Positions 22,967 to 35,716 of a stretch of DNA of 64,000 nt are shown here, piece after piece. Source of the DNA: Sphaerolaimus hirsutus (lineage: Eukaryota; Nematoda; Chromadorea; Monhysterida; Sphaerolaimidae); assembly GCA_964036195.1 (NCBI GenBank), contig CAXIWS010000555.1, positions 1-64,000 of the forward strand, given 5' to 3'. A program made the position numbers and the translations under genes. The notes under the pieces were generated by a model. It had not been told where the DNA came from. It did not search any database and worked only from the letters and a program-made list of their open reading frames with translations. Within the stretch, counting starts at the first letter, position 1; each line of letters begins with the position of its first letter.

Positions 22967-23619
22967 TTTGTTACATATATCATCTTCTGTCGTATGTTCA
23001 TGACTTCAAGTCAAGTTTTGCATGGAATAGTGCTTTCACACTGTAGAATTGTGGGAGCACATTAGCTGGGTATCATATACTACACTAACATATCATGGGT
23101 TAATATTAGACAATAGCATGAACAAATGAAAGCTCTTATACTCAGCGGACATGATACTCTGCCCTCGCACTGATTTATGTCTCGTGTTGGAAGCATGCCA
23201 ATGATTATTAAATCATGCGATTTCCGTAAAAAGATGAAAAAATTCATCGGTGTGAATATGTTAATGAATAACATTATAACAACAATCAATTTTATCATCT
23301 TTTTATGAAACTCGCACGCATTAACCATCGTTGGCACACTTCCAGCGGGAACCACGCGTGCAAGGTGTAAAGTAACCGGAGTATACACTAAAAATGCCTC
23401 AAAACCAGTGAAAACAACCATCAATGGTAATGGGTATGTGAAATTGTGTGCCTGCGCCCAAAAAAATACAAAATGCCTTGTGCATAAGTACAAAAGTTTT
23501 GCTGTTTTTTTTCAAACGGTTTCAGTGCCTGTTTTTAAAACAAACAAACATTTTTTTAAATAAAAAAAATATTTTTTAAGATGGTTAAAAAAAACACCAG
23601 CCATCCCTAGTGTCACGGC
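22967..23619. other. Repeat-derived DNA, no gene
   Basis: It contains further fragments of the TAGGGATGG family ending CCATCCCTA near 23609. The 137-codon minus frame 23080-23493 shows no domain and lies in this repeat-derived sequence. Confidence 0.4.
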
Positions 23620-24325
23620 TAGGGTTGGCCGATGTTTTTTTTTAAACGTTTTTTTTTAAAAAAAAACGTTTTTTTTTTAAAAAAAACATGACGTCCGAAA
23701 TGTTTTTTTTTAAAAAAAAACATCGGCCGAAATTTTTAGTACTAAGCACTAGGTATTTTGCAAAATTTTTGCGCGCAAGTGCGCAATTTCACACACAAAT
23801 TGACATTGGTGGTTGTTTTCATTGGTTTTGTTGCATTTTTAGTATCAAAACATCCATTTCTATGTGCTACCATGGGTGAATAAGCCGACATATGTTGCTG
23901 TAATATATAATATTGAGGTAATGTGCTTCCATGTACCTCCACAGTGTGTAACTTCACTCCCAAAGTAACAACCTCCTTTTATAACCTTGTTTGATCACCA
24001 TTCCGTGCCAAACTTTACCTGAAGTCACGAACATTCGACTATAAGGCGATATACGAACGACATGTCGACAAAAAATGGATATTTTTGACACAAATCACCA
24101 CTTATAATGCTATCCCATGGCTCCACAGCCATTATATGGTCATATTCAACATCACAGAGTATTGCCAGTGTCTGATATACCTATATATGTTGACACTAGG
24201 TCATATCTGGGAGCTTTTAAAAAAAAACGTTTTTTATTAAAAAAAAAACGTTTTTTTTTAAAAAAAAACGTTTTTTTTAAAAAAAAAACATCGAGTTAAA
24301 AAAAAACGTTTTTTTTCCAACCCTA
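23620..24325. mobile_element. hAT-like MITE with AACGTTTTTTTT arrays
   Basis: A perfect 8-bp duplication GTCACGGC (23612-23619 and 24326-24333) flanks TIRs TAGGGTTGGCCGATG and ...CCAACCCTA. The arrays are AACGTTTTTTTTTAAAAAAA palindromes. The adjacent core matches the element at 21671-22385. The right core is the inverted AGCATTATAAGTGG repeat. Confidence 0.9.
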
Positions 24326-24404
24326 GTCACGGCTGGACAAAAAATATTCATTTGACAGAAATCACCACTTAAACTGTTACCCCACTTAGGTATGCCCCCC
24401 ATAC

Positions 24405-25526
24405 GGCACATGCCTATTCCGCATTTTGGCCTATTCCGCATTTTGGCTCATCCTGCACATTGAGCTGCCCATCCCGCATTTTGGATTATCCCGCATCTTG
24501 CCGGTGTAAATAATCGTCCTTTCGGAATGGAACTCCCCATGTGCGCCGCACGTGCAAATCACACGCGACGCAAATCACATGCGGTTGTTTGAAACGACTG
24601 AGGCCTTCTGTGCATGTTTACCCGGTGTGCATGTTGCCCCTTATTTTCAATCAAAATCGCTAATTTCCATACCTTTTTATAGATTTTTTACCTTCAAAAT
24701 CACTAGTTCATGTGTTTTATTGTCTTTTTTCAGCTATTTTTTGTAGTATATGTGCTTATATATCCATTTTTAGTATTTTTTACCTACTTTTTGCGATTTT
24801 TGACCTTTTTTCTACATCACAAAAAAGCCTATATACTGAACCCCCAAACCCCCTAAATTTTTTCCAGCTATCTATCCTTCCAAAGGAGCGATTAGCTATA
24901 TATCCAACCCCCTGGAGGGTCAAAATCTAGAATACCCCCGACATGCACAGCGGGTAAACATGCACAGAGGCACAGGCCCGTTTGAAACATGTTCAAACAT
25001 GTTTGAAAATTTTGACGAAATAATAATCCCCCCCCTTGCATAGATCCCCCCTCGAATAGTTCCCCCCTCAAAAATGCCTGACAAAATAATAATCCCCCAG
25101 GGGGATTATTCAAGCAAATACGGCTCCAAGCAAATAAGCAAATACCTGAGCAATTAAATGATTATTGTGTGGGCAGTTAACGGCTGATAATATTTTAATT
25201 GATCAGCGCCAACCGCGAACTGCCCACACAATAATCACTTAATGGCGCAACACGCAATTATGTATGGGGGGGCAATTGACATGTGCCGCGAGTGAATGCG
25301 TTGCGTGTGATGTGCACGTGCGGCGCACATGGGGAGTTCCATTCCAAAAGGACGGTGCACTATTCCGCATTTTGGCCTATCCCGCACACAAACCCATCAC
25401 GCACACTGCCTATCTCGCACATAACACCGGCAAGATGCGGAATAGGCCAAAATGCGGGATGGGCAGCTAAATGTGCGGGATGAGCCAAAATGCGGAAAAA
25501 GCCAAAATGCGGAATAGTGCACCGTC
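24405..25526. mobile_element. hAT-like foldback element with ATTCCGCATTTTGG arrays
   Basis: CCCCATAC occurs immediately outside both ends (24397-24404 and 25527-25534). The left arm has ATTCCGCATTTTGGCCT units and GGAATGGAACTCCCCATG; the right arm has the inverse of both. The centre holds remnants of other families, including a C-tract MITE near 25020-25125 and a small inverted repeat of TGATTATTGTGTGGGCAGTT near 25160-25240. Confidence 0.75.
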
Positions 25527-25534
25527 CCCCATAC

Positions 25535-28500
25535 TTGAGCACTGAGTCATCATGGGCACCGCAGGGGTTCAGTATGGGGCGTTGGAGGGGGGTACCGCCT
25601 CATGCTGGGAATTTTCTCACTTTTTTTCCTTCTAAAGCTTTAAAAATCATATATATTGAGCCAATATGAACCCCTGCGAATCCCTACCTCCAAAAACAAC
25701 AAGTATACACATGATTAGTGATGGAATGGGCGCTATTTGATGGTGCCAGAGTACGCGCACCATGGCGCGCTTTTACTACTTTGGCTACATGTGCACTGGG
25801 TAAACTTGTGCACCGGCACAGGTCCGGATTTAACATCACAAAGTACAAGTACACTTAATCTTATATATTGACTATTATAAATAATTTGGGAGCTTTTAAA
25901 AAGGTAAAAAGGAAAAAAACGTCCGCTTTATAAAAACAAGGTCATCAAAAAAATTCCGTCCCTACACTGGCCGTCTATACATCCCTCAGAAGCGATTTTT
26001 AAGAAATACAGAATAGACCGACACATCTTAAAAATCAGGCAGCTTAAAAATCAATTTTTTCCAACCCTTGTCGACCCGTACGAATCACGAAACAGCCAAA
26101 CACACGCACCTGAAACAAATCGGACACATCAAATCAAAACAGCAGCCCAACTGCACCAAAACACGGCGCAGCGGCGAGGAGCGCACCGGCGAGACGCAGG
26201 ACTTGGCACAGCGCCAAAATGCAGCGCTGCGCCGCACCGCGTCCAAAGCTGCACCGCGAGCGAGACACGTACAGCAATGGTGGGTGACAACGGCATTGGG
26301 ATATGATTAACGGCGGTCTCGAAAATGACGGAAACAATACAGTGAACATTGAAAAACACTTTTTTTCAAAATACCCCGAAATTTTGAGGGGTGGTCAAAC
26401 AAGGGAGGTAGGTACTTCGAGTAGGGGCGGTCTTATCATTTCGTGACGAAATAATGACGTAAAGAATATGCCTTTAAGTAACCAAAATGGGCAATAAATA
26501 TGTCCGAATATATTCAACATAGAATCGCTGCCCTGACAGGGGTTACCAATTCTTAATGGCTATATCGAGGAAATACGGTTGCAAAAAGGCAGGCAAAAAT
26601 AGGTAAATAGCTAAGTAACAAAGTAAAAATCACCCCACCTCATTTTTAACAACACCCCCCCCCCCGGAACACACATCAGCAGTAAAAAAATATCCAACCG
26701 ATTTGGATGGCGGCGGGATTCTCATCAGACCAGCACGGTTGAAACCCGACCCATGGAGTACGGCGGCCAGGTAAAACGGCAGTTCGGCGGCGGCGCCAAG
26801 ACGCGGCACAGCGGCGCGCCGCAACCACGAGCTGGAATGGTGCCAAACTGGGTGTTTCACAGGGAAATGCGCCAAAACCGGTGCGCATGTAAACCCGATT
26901 CTCGGGAGCCAGGCACATATCAAGATTTTTGAGGGGGAGGGGGGTGTTTGTTTACTGAGCCCGGTGAACGGGGTGGCTGCCCGCCCCCCCCCCCTAAAAT
27001 TGAACACTATTTTTAGCCTTTTCACACTTTTCTGCCTACTACACCCTTGAAAAAGCCCCTTGAGGGTCAAAATCTGGAACACCCATGTGCAAAACTTACA
27101 GGAACTGAATGCAGCGGAATAATATCACACGAGAACTGAGCATGCAACAGTTACTAACAGGGTATCTGGAATTTTGACTTTCTGAGGGTTGGATAGATCC
27201 GCCGCATGGATAGAAAACAAAACATGCGGGGTGTTTGGGGGGGGGGGATTCGCGGGGTTCAATATGTAGGTCTTTCAAAAGCGCTGAAGGATAAGGGGAG
27301 AAATATCGCTAAAAGAAGGCGAAAAATAGCTGAAAACAGACAATACAGGCATTTGAAGACAGACTATACGTTTTAACTTTCTAGTTAAATGCTAGTTAAA
27401 TGCCTGTATTTAAGGTTTGAAAATCAGTGCTTTTGAGCGAAATTTGATAGTAAAACTTCGCAAAAATCGCTCTGCGCAAAAAAGCGCAGATAGCTGGGCG
27501 ATTTGGGAGGGGGGTCCACGGGATAGTAGCAAAAAAAATTGCCTCCAGAATAGCTAGATAGCTGGGCCATTTACCCACCCCCCATACGAGACCCCTTCGA
27601 GAACTGAACATTCAACAACAGTCACTGACCAGTTGCAGACGCGGGCAGAGGCACAGGTGAATACGGCAGCGGACAACGGCAGGGTTCGCTCGTCGCAGCT
27701 TTCCCGAGCTGTCGGAAGCCTACAAAAAAGGTGTGGAGTGTGGTTTGCAACGAGCCGTCACCCAAAAGTTGTGCACTGGGTGCCCCACCCCCAAGAAAAA
27801 AAAGCAGAAACTTGTACTTAAGCACCGTATCTAAACACATGGGGACAAGATATTGCTACTTGAACTTTACTTCAGCTCCGGCACTGGTTCATTCTGGCAG
27901 CCACACACAACTGAATCCAAAAGCATGAAATTCCGATGAGCCAACCAACAAAACGGAAGCCAGAACCACACAAATCAACCGACCAAAATCTAGAGGGACC
28001 CAAAACATAGCAACCTCATAAGGAAAAATGCACGCACCCATGGTTAGCAGTCGTAGACACCCATTTCGGTCGCGGAAATTTCGCCCCCGGGACTTTACGG
28101 AAGCGTCCATTTCGGCAGCAGATAATCCGTCAATGAGAGATAGGCGTGGTCTCGGAAAGCCTGAGCACACGAACGACATTCATTGTGAGTAGAAAAATTG
28201 GAAAGTTCAGAAATTGACCAACCATGTCACTTTTGGCCAAGTGCCAACTGAATAAAGAGATTGTACGAACGAAGGAATAAATAAGTAAAATGCTATGGCT
28301 GGGCGTGATTTGACTGTGAATATTAGGTCCTGCGGGTTTGAGACGATTTAAAGAATCATTTTAGGTACATATTAATGTAAATCACAGTAGAAACGCTAGA
28401 CTCGAGAAGTGCTTTTGAAAAACACTGCCGAACTACGTCCAATTGCGGAGGGACGTCAATAACCCACAGAAAAATGCGTAAACCCGCGAATTACCACACG

Positions 28501-29128
28501 GAGTTATTACACGGAAATAAGACGGAAACGGGCAGATATTTTCTTTTTTCACGTTTGTTTTTGTTTGAAACCTGTTTTTGTAACAGAAAAAAAAAAATTT
28601 ATGTGGACTACCGATTGGAACTAGTCCAACATCGGATACATACGTGTTGGTAAATATCCAAAGCTCGTCGACGAGATGATGAGATCATAATGAGTTGGCT
28701 GCCAGCCAAAAATCATTTCGAAATTGCTATAAAAAACAAGTTGAAAATGTGTAAATAATCGTATAAAGACGAAAATAACAATTATGAAAGTGAAAATGGG
28801 CAAAATGGAGCTAATTTTACACATTTTGAGCACTTTGAGAACTCACACTCACGTTCACATATTACGCAACTGGTAATTTGGACGTGGGCCAACCTATCAT
28901 ACGTGACCCGATCCAAAATGGTGCATACAATTTTTCTAAGGCCCGCCCATAGAAAAAGAGAGGACAAATATGCACCAGAAAGGCCAGTTTGTTCCCGACA
29001 CATTTTTTCACGTGAAACTAACGATATCGTTTTGTATTGTACTTTTATTATTTACCTCAGAAATAGTCGGGCTGAATTTTAACTATGTCATTTCCATGCT
29101 TGCTGCGGTCGTTTGATCGATTTTACGC
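25535..29128. other. Repeat remnants, no supported gene
   Basis: A decayed GGCGCC-type end (TAGTGATGGAATGGGCGC) lies at about 25717, an end reading TTTTTTCCAACCCTTG near 26055, and CAGCTATCTATC-family fragments at 26580-27090 and 27230-27600. GC-rich blocks lie at 26150-26280 and 26750-26830. Several 60-150-codon frames exist in the GC-rich parts, but none shows a domain, signal peptide or convincing splice boundaries. Confidence 0.45.
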
Positions 29129-29136
29129 ATCTGGGT

Positions 29137-29433
29137 TAGCATAAAAAAAATTCTCAGTTTTTGGAAAATATAATTAGGTAAATATAATTTCAGAAAATCT
29201 CTCAAGAATAAAATACAATTAAATCTCTCTGAAAAAATATAAATAGGTCAATATAAATATCAGAATTTGAGAGATTTTCTGATTTTTTTAAATTATCAGA
29301 AAATCTTTCTAAAAGAAAATATAATCAAATCTCTGGAGAATCGTGAAAAAAATATAAATCTCAGAAAATCTTATATTTTCTGCTATATTCTGAGATTTTT
29401 TATATAAATCTCGCAGAGATTTTTTAAATGCTA
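29137..29433. mobile_element. hAT-like MITE with AGAAAATCTC arrays
   Basis: A perfect 8-bp duplication ATCTGGGT (29129-29136 and 29434-29441) flanks ends TAGCATAAAA and TTTAAATGCTA. The 297-bp interior is almost all AATATAAATCTCAGAAAATC units in both orientations. It is a small relative of the element at 54792-57232. Confidence 0.85.
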
Positions 29434-29744
29434 ATCTGGGTGTATTTTGTTGCATTTTTGGTGGCCGGTCGGAATTGCAAAGGATCCTTTGTTAAATATG
29501 ACGTCACTTTAAGTAAAATAATTTATGTTGCTTCAGTTATAGTGAAGTTTGGCACTGAACAATGCTTGATTTATGGGCTTACCAAGCCCTTCATAAATAA
29601 AGTCAGTATTCATATCATGATTTTGGTGGAGGTAGAAGAAATACGGTATACTGTTGAAAACGTAGAGTACTTAGATAAATATGATTCCATTGAATGCGAC
29701 TAACGATGGCAAACCCTCCAGAAAAAAGTATCTTTATTTTTAAG

Positions 29745-30899
29745 TATGCAACAACCCCCCTCACAATACACCAGTGGGGCGGCTGCCAACGACCCACTAA
29801 AGCATGGGTCACTGCATATAAAGTTGACCATTTTTTAAAAACAGCCCAGGTGTCCCAAAACAAGTTTATCACCTAGCTGCATTAAAAAAATGTTGCAACA
29901 ACATACCTAATATAAAACTGAATCGGGTTGGAACACTATTTCAGCCAAAAAAATTTTTTCAGTCGGGCACCCTCCCTGTCCCATAAACGGTAGAATGAAA
30001 ATTTCACTTTAAACAATTTTTTTGTTTCACACTTACAAAGTTGGTTTACAAAGTTCACTAGAGAATGGTCTAAGGTTCAAAGTTATGTAAACAACATAAC
30101 CTCTAAAATGCCTCCATAAGTAAATTTACTTGGGGTGAATTCTATGATGTCAAAATGATGTCATTTCAGGAACAAAATTTGACACAATTTTCACTTTTTC
30201 ATTCACCCCAAATAAATGTCCTTATGGAAGCATTTTAGAGGTTATGTTGTTTACAAAACTTTGAACCTTAGACCCTCCCCTAGTGAACTTTGTAAACCAA
30301 CATTTCTCAGTGTGATACAAAAAATTGGTTTAAAGTGAAATTTTCAGTCTGCTGTTTATGGGACAGGGTGGGTGCCCTACTGAAAAAAAATTTATGAGCA
30401 GAACTAGGGTTCAAATCTGATTCAATTTTATATCAGGTATGTTCTCACAACATTTTTTTGTAATGCAGTTGGGTGGCGAACTTGTTTCTGACACTTGGGC
30501 TGTTCTTAAAAAAATTATCAACTTTATATGCAGTGACCCATGCTTTAGTGGGTCGTCGGCAGCCGCCCCACTGGTGTATTGTGAGGGGGGTTGTTGGCAA
30601 GACATCCCCCAAATTTCAGCTTTCTACCGCCCTTACAGCTGGAGATATAGCCTTCAAAGTGTAGCTAATCAAGTGGGTGGTGAACTTGCTTGGGACACCA
30701 AAAACGCCGCAAAAATTGTTGCATATAGGGCGACCCACCCTGTAGTGAGTCGCCGCACCTCCCCCCATTGTTGGGGAGTAAGGGGGTCTTACAACTTTAT
30801 ATATACAAAGTTTCAGCCTTATAACACCCCCATGGACGGAGATATTGCGTTCGAAGTGAAATAAAAAAATGGGTGGTGAACTTGTCCGGGAAGGTGTTT
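29745..30899. mobile_element. Foldback element related to 18216-20254, left end truncated
   Basis: Two arms of about 410 bp (roughly 29745-30155 and 30185-30600) are inverse copies around a centre near 30170. The right flank continues to a terminal GGGAAGGTGTTT, as in the element ending at 20254; the matching left terminus is absent. Core sequence (GAATTCTATGATGTCAAAATG) is shared with that element. Confidence 0.75.
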
Positions 30900-33211
30900 A
30901 TAAACAAATTGATTGTTGTGAATGTTAACTTGTTATTTTAATAGTATGATAACTTATAATGTTATAATGGCAATGACTGCCACCAGAATGGCTGCAACCA
31001 AAATGTTTTACTTGAACAATTTCCAGGGACAACAATCCCAAAACTACAATAAACATGTGCATAATCACCTGAGACATTACAAATGTCCATACCTATAAAA
31101 CAATACAACACCCAGTATCAACCAACACAACAATTACCTGACCCCCTTGATACCCCATTATCAGGATGCACCAGACATGTAAAGCCCACATTTGATGGCT
31201 GAGTAGAACAACTACCTATGTGGATATTCCATTGTATGGATTAATGATATGGACACTTTTAAAGATTTATTGAGGTTTAGGATAAGATTTAAAGTGATTT
31301 TATGACTAGAAGAAATCAAAAGAAATCACACTTGGAAAATGAGGCAAACCACTGTGCATTTGTCCTATTTATTTATGTGTCCATTCCTTCTCAATCGCAC
31401 ACTTTCTACTATCAAACAAGCTTCAATATTCATATAATAACGCATGTGTTTCAATGCACATTTAACAATATACCTAGATTTATAGAAAAGTATATACTGT
31501 ATATCCTCAAAAAAAGTCCCGTTCAAAAAACTCCCCCCCCCCCTAGCTGGCTGAGGGAAGGAAGGATAACTCCCCTGGGATTGACAAGAACTTTTTAAGC
31601 AACTTTTTTTTTAAATTCAGTTTTTTTTCAATTGCAGCAACTGGTCTGATTTTAAACAAATCACCAGCAAAAAATTTGTATTTATGTAGTAAGTAGGTAT
31701 ACTCGACAGACATGAAACTCTACAATGTTGGTGGACTTAATTCCCAATACTTATGTCTCACGTTCAAGTTTGGACGGATGATTTTCGCTCAGTTCATGGT
31801 CGATATTACTTTTGTGCGATCATGTGATGTGAGAACAAAACGTTTTTGCATTTTCGGCTCAATGACACAGTTTGAAATCGAACCGGGATGTTAGATACAT
31901 ACGCGAAAAGTGCCAAAATAACACGTATGTATCCTAACCCACAGGCAGATAGAGATGTACAGATAAAGTTGTGTAAATGAAAAAAATAATCATTGCGAAA
32001 CGAATGAAATCACTCTCGTTTTAACGCAACATGAACTCTTCAAACATTATTAACGTCGGATATATCAATTGTTATCTAATTTCTAGGTCTATTGCGAAGA
32101 TTTCATTAATTTCGTTTCCCTCATATTGCGAAATCATTTGTGCAGCTACATTTGGCAATGTGCCCATTCGGTTAGCACTACAGTCATTGCGTATTATTTC
32201 AGAACATTGTATGCCATCATGTCCGCCAAGTTTAAATGCAAAATTTGTGCAAAAAGCCCAAAAATGCATGAAGCATACAGTTTCATGCATTATTCAACTG
32301 GGTCCCCAGTCTTCATGGTTTTCGCCGCAAATTTGGTGGTGTATCATTATTTCTGTGTATGTTGTTATTGAATATTCTTGAAGCTGTGACGATATTTTTG
32401 TATGTGTTTCCCTGTTATGTGTTTTCAAATAAAACATTGGTGCAAATACAGTTATGTCCAGCGCATCCAAATTTATCACTTTAATATTTTAAGCTTTTCC
32501 CAACTTCTACAGTAATTATATTACCACAGAAGCCATAAGAGTATGCTGGCTATGCATTTATATGGCTTTAAGTTTCATGTATGCACCCAGAGGTGATTTT
32601 AAATAAATACAGGTCATATCGCTACCTCAGCAATGTTTGTAAGTAAATAATTGGGGTGCTCAACCTATATTTTTCCAACCCAACCCCCCCCCCCCCTCAA
32701 TAAACGCCCCCTCTTTAATGGGTGGGAAAGTCCATGTGTAAAATGAATGCATGCAGGTATGTACCTGTGTATGTGTCCAAAGCATGTTTTTTGCAGTTGA
32801 TGTTCACTATGTAGCATTGCTTTTATTGCAACTATAATAGAATTTATCTTCTCACTTTCAGGTTTATGCAACTAATATACCTAACCACATTCATACACCA
32901 TATTGATGATGCATTTTACTTTACACTCTGATGACCAAAAAACACCTCGACTTGAATATAATCCCCTTTAAATAACTCCCCTGGGTAGTTATTGGTAGAT
33001 ATATGGTCAGTACAAAAAGAGTGAAAATAAGAATAAAATAAGCTGTTTCTTTAGGTGATTTTTCATAAAAGTATTAGCACACATTGAATGGGCTGGTTGC
33101 AAATTAACTTTTATTTATTACAAGCTAAATGTGATATAGAACCTAAGAAAGGTACAGTGTAAAATTGTAATGGAATCACTCCTCGCAATTTATATGATAA
33201 TTAATTACAGA
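30900..33211. other. No supported gene; MITE remnants
   Basis: C-tract MITE fragments lie at about 31498-31580 and 32675-33005. The 116-codon plus frame at 32031-32381 has no domain or splice support. Confidence 0.4.
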
Positions 33212-33366
33212 TCAGTTTCTGGTTTTTGTATAGTGAATGGATTGTTTTGGAGTCCCTCAGCCCCATGTGGCAGCCAGCTAGCGTTGTGTTGTTTATTCAG
33301 TATTCATTGTGGACTGTTCACTTGTGATGATCGTACTGGCCGATGTGTGCCACTTATACAGCCCTG
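33212..33366 (+). CDS. Possible terminal exon of a Cys-rich secreted protein
   Basis: After the acceptor TTAATTACAG a phase-2 frame encodes about 51 residues to TGA. Seven Cys include a segment GLFTCDDRTGRCVP. No family is assigned, and a chance frame cannot be excluded. Confidence 0.25.
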
Positions 33367-33707
33367 AAATGGGTCATCACTCACAATCACACACTCAACT
33401 GTATGATTGGTTTTCATGAAAATATGCATACTTGTCTGCCCACAAGTCAGTAACCATTCTGGTAACAAAAACTGTTCATTAGAGTAGAAGTATAGTTCTA
33501 GAATTCTTTGGTAAGTTCCAGACATTAGATAGTGAAGTGATGGAGATATAAATTAGGTAGGTTTGAAACATTTTAAAATTAAAAAAAATTATAATTCATT
33601 CCTGTGAAACTATTTAGTTTTTTAAATATTTATATGTCAAGTTTGTATCGGTTTGAATATATGTTTAAAATAACATATGCAAATGTCCATTTCTATATAC
33701 CCAGTTC

Positions 33708-34973
33708 TAGTGATGGAAAAGCGCCATGGCGCTGGCGCCTGGCGCTAGCGCCAAAGCAAAAAGCGCCATGGCGCTTTTGGCGCTTGGCGCTAAAACGCTC
33801 TGGCGCCATTGGCGCTTGGCGCTGGGGTTTGAGAAAGCGCCATGGCGCTTTTGGCGCTTGGCGCCATTTTCTGGTGGCGCTATTGGCGCCTGGCGCCGGC
33901 ATTTTAAATGGCGCCAAAAAAGCGCCAACCATGATAATGAAGCCGGAATTAGAGCTCAGCGTCGATTCGACGTGAAATGACGACGTGAAATGACGTCGTG
34001 AAATTAATTACACGAGTGTGGATTATGTTTCGGGTCTACAATTTTCTAAGGATAATATATGAATCAATACCTTAATCGTGTCCAATACTGAGTGTTATCA
34101 GCCACAACTAGAGCGAATTGAAAAATTCAATTTTTATCATTTCACGTCATCATTTTACGTCACAGTGTCAGGGAACAACTTGACATTTCATGTCAGACTA
34201 TTGCAAGCAGCATCATTTCACGTCGAATCAGCGCTGAGCTCTAATTCCCGCTTAAAATTCTTTTATAATACGGGGAAATCGACACTGCAGTTGATCAATT
34301 TTGAGGCAACTGAATAAATATTGATTAATATTAGGGTAGACTTTATATAAATAGATGTGAACATCGAATAAAAGCAGAGGTGTTAAAATAGCGGTAAATC
34401 CCCTTTTATGCTTTCCTCCCAATTCTTTCTTGCAGTCTAAATCCGGGGTTCAGTCTGGCGGGGGTTGGAGGGGGGTGGGGGGGGGGGGGTTATTCCCCAA
34501 CAAACGCTCCGGCTATCTATCTATCCCCGGTGCCGCTCAGCTATCTATCTAACCTGAGGCTAAATTTTAGGCTACTATCGCTCGAGCCCCCCACCCCCCC
34601 CCCCCCCAAATCGACCAGATATGTCTCTAGAGCGCTTTTTTGAGAAATTTTGCCCCGATTTAGTGGTTGTTTGAATGGGCAAAAGTTGAATAGACTACTA
34701 TGACTTCAGTGGTACGTCACTCACAGTTATGCACTCATTTTTCTACCATCAAATTGTAGAAAATTTTTTTTGGCGCTGGCGCTATTGGCGCTTGGCGCCA
34801 TCACCCTCTGGCGCCATTGGCGCTTGGCGCTGAGGTTCAGAAAAGCGCCATGGCGCTTTTGGCGCTTGGCGCCATTTTGCTCTGGCGCCATTGGCGCTTG
34901 GCGCCGGGGTTAGAAAAGCGCCATGGCGCTTTTGGCGCTTGGCGCTGAAAGCCTGGCGCTTTTTCCATCACTA
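33708..34973. mobile_element. hAT-like MITE with GGCGCC/GGCGCT arrays
   Basis: Flanks CCCAGTTC (33700-33707) and CCCAGTTG (34974-34981) match at 7 of 8 bases. Ends are TAGTGATGGAAAAGCGCC and ...CCATCACTA. Arrays lie at 33715-33930 and 34765-34960. The core contains a smaller inverted-repeat element (33945-34248) and a CAGCTATCTATC fragment with long G and C runs (about 34450-34680). Confidence 0.85.
33945..34248. mobile_element. Small inverted-repeat element with CGACGTGAAATG motifs
   Basis: It begins GGAATTAGAGCTCAGCG and ends with the inverse CTGAGCTCTAATTCC. ACGTGAAATGACG units at the left are mirrored by CATTTCACGTC at the right. It is nested in the GGCGCC element. Confidence 0.65.
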
Positions 34974-35711
34974 CCCAGTTGTCTTCAATCGTAAAACAAT
35001 CAATGTATTTGTATTCATATACTTTTTATGCAAAAATTGAAATATGGCAAATAATTTAAAATTTGGTGTGGTCATTCCTTCATGAAATGCACTTTAGGTT
35101 TTCCCTTTCTATGTACTTTGATTTTCCATTTGTATGCAATAATTCATATCAATGTCAATTCATGTTTTTTCAAAAAAGGAATCTCAAAAAGTTCACAAAA
35201 TAGTGTTATTTCATTACAAAAGAATCAGTCTATAGTCAGCTTGCATAGGTAAAGCTCTGCAAACCTGACCCAAGATCTAAAAACCTAGATGAAACCTAGT
35301 TTAGATGAAACCTAGTTTAGATGAAACCTAGTTTAGATGAAACCTGGTCATAAAATTATTACAAGGTATGAATTGAACTTCAGTTTTACAGATCTAATTT
35401 TTGGTACAGGAGTGTAGTTCATTGTGCATCAACTTTCGTTATAAATGCATGCCTATATTTAGAATCAGACAACAGTTCAGATGATCATTCTTGGAGACTG
35501 AAATTACTTTGAAAATGTTCTCATATTATCATTATTTTGTATTTTCAACAACAATTAGCATATTTTTGCTTTCCACTGCTACAACACTGCAACACTCAAA
35601 CCAGCCAATTCAAGGTTAAAAACACACTCAAACATTTCTGCACATTACTGAAATAATACACATTTTTTGTATTAAATATACTGATCGTATTGTATGTGAG
35701 ACAAAATGATG
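34974..35711. other. No gene; short tandem repeat
   Basis: A 16-bp unit (TAGATGAAACCTAGTT) is repeated about four times at 35285-35345. The rest, up to the retrotransposon target duplication, is AT-rich with no gene seen. Confidence 0.5.
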
Positions 35712-35716
35712 CAATA

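Noticed and set aside
23080-23493. 137-codon minus-strand frame with hydrophobic stretches
   Set aside because: Lies in repeat-derived sequence between two nested elements; no recognisable family and AT-rich DNA gives hydrophobic residues by chance.
26068-27082. GC-rich frames up to 150 codons
   Set aside because: GC-rich block keeps several frames open at once; no domain, signal peptide or splice support.
27889-28179. 96-codon minus frame with a hydrophobic C-terminal half
   Set aside because: Isolated, no family, no clear gene context. Weakly possible but unsupported.
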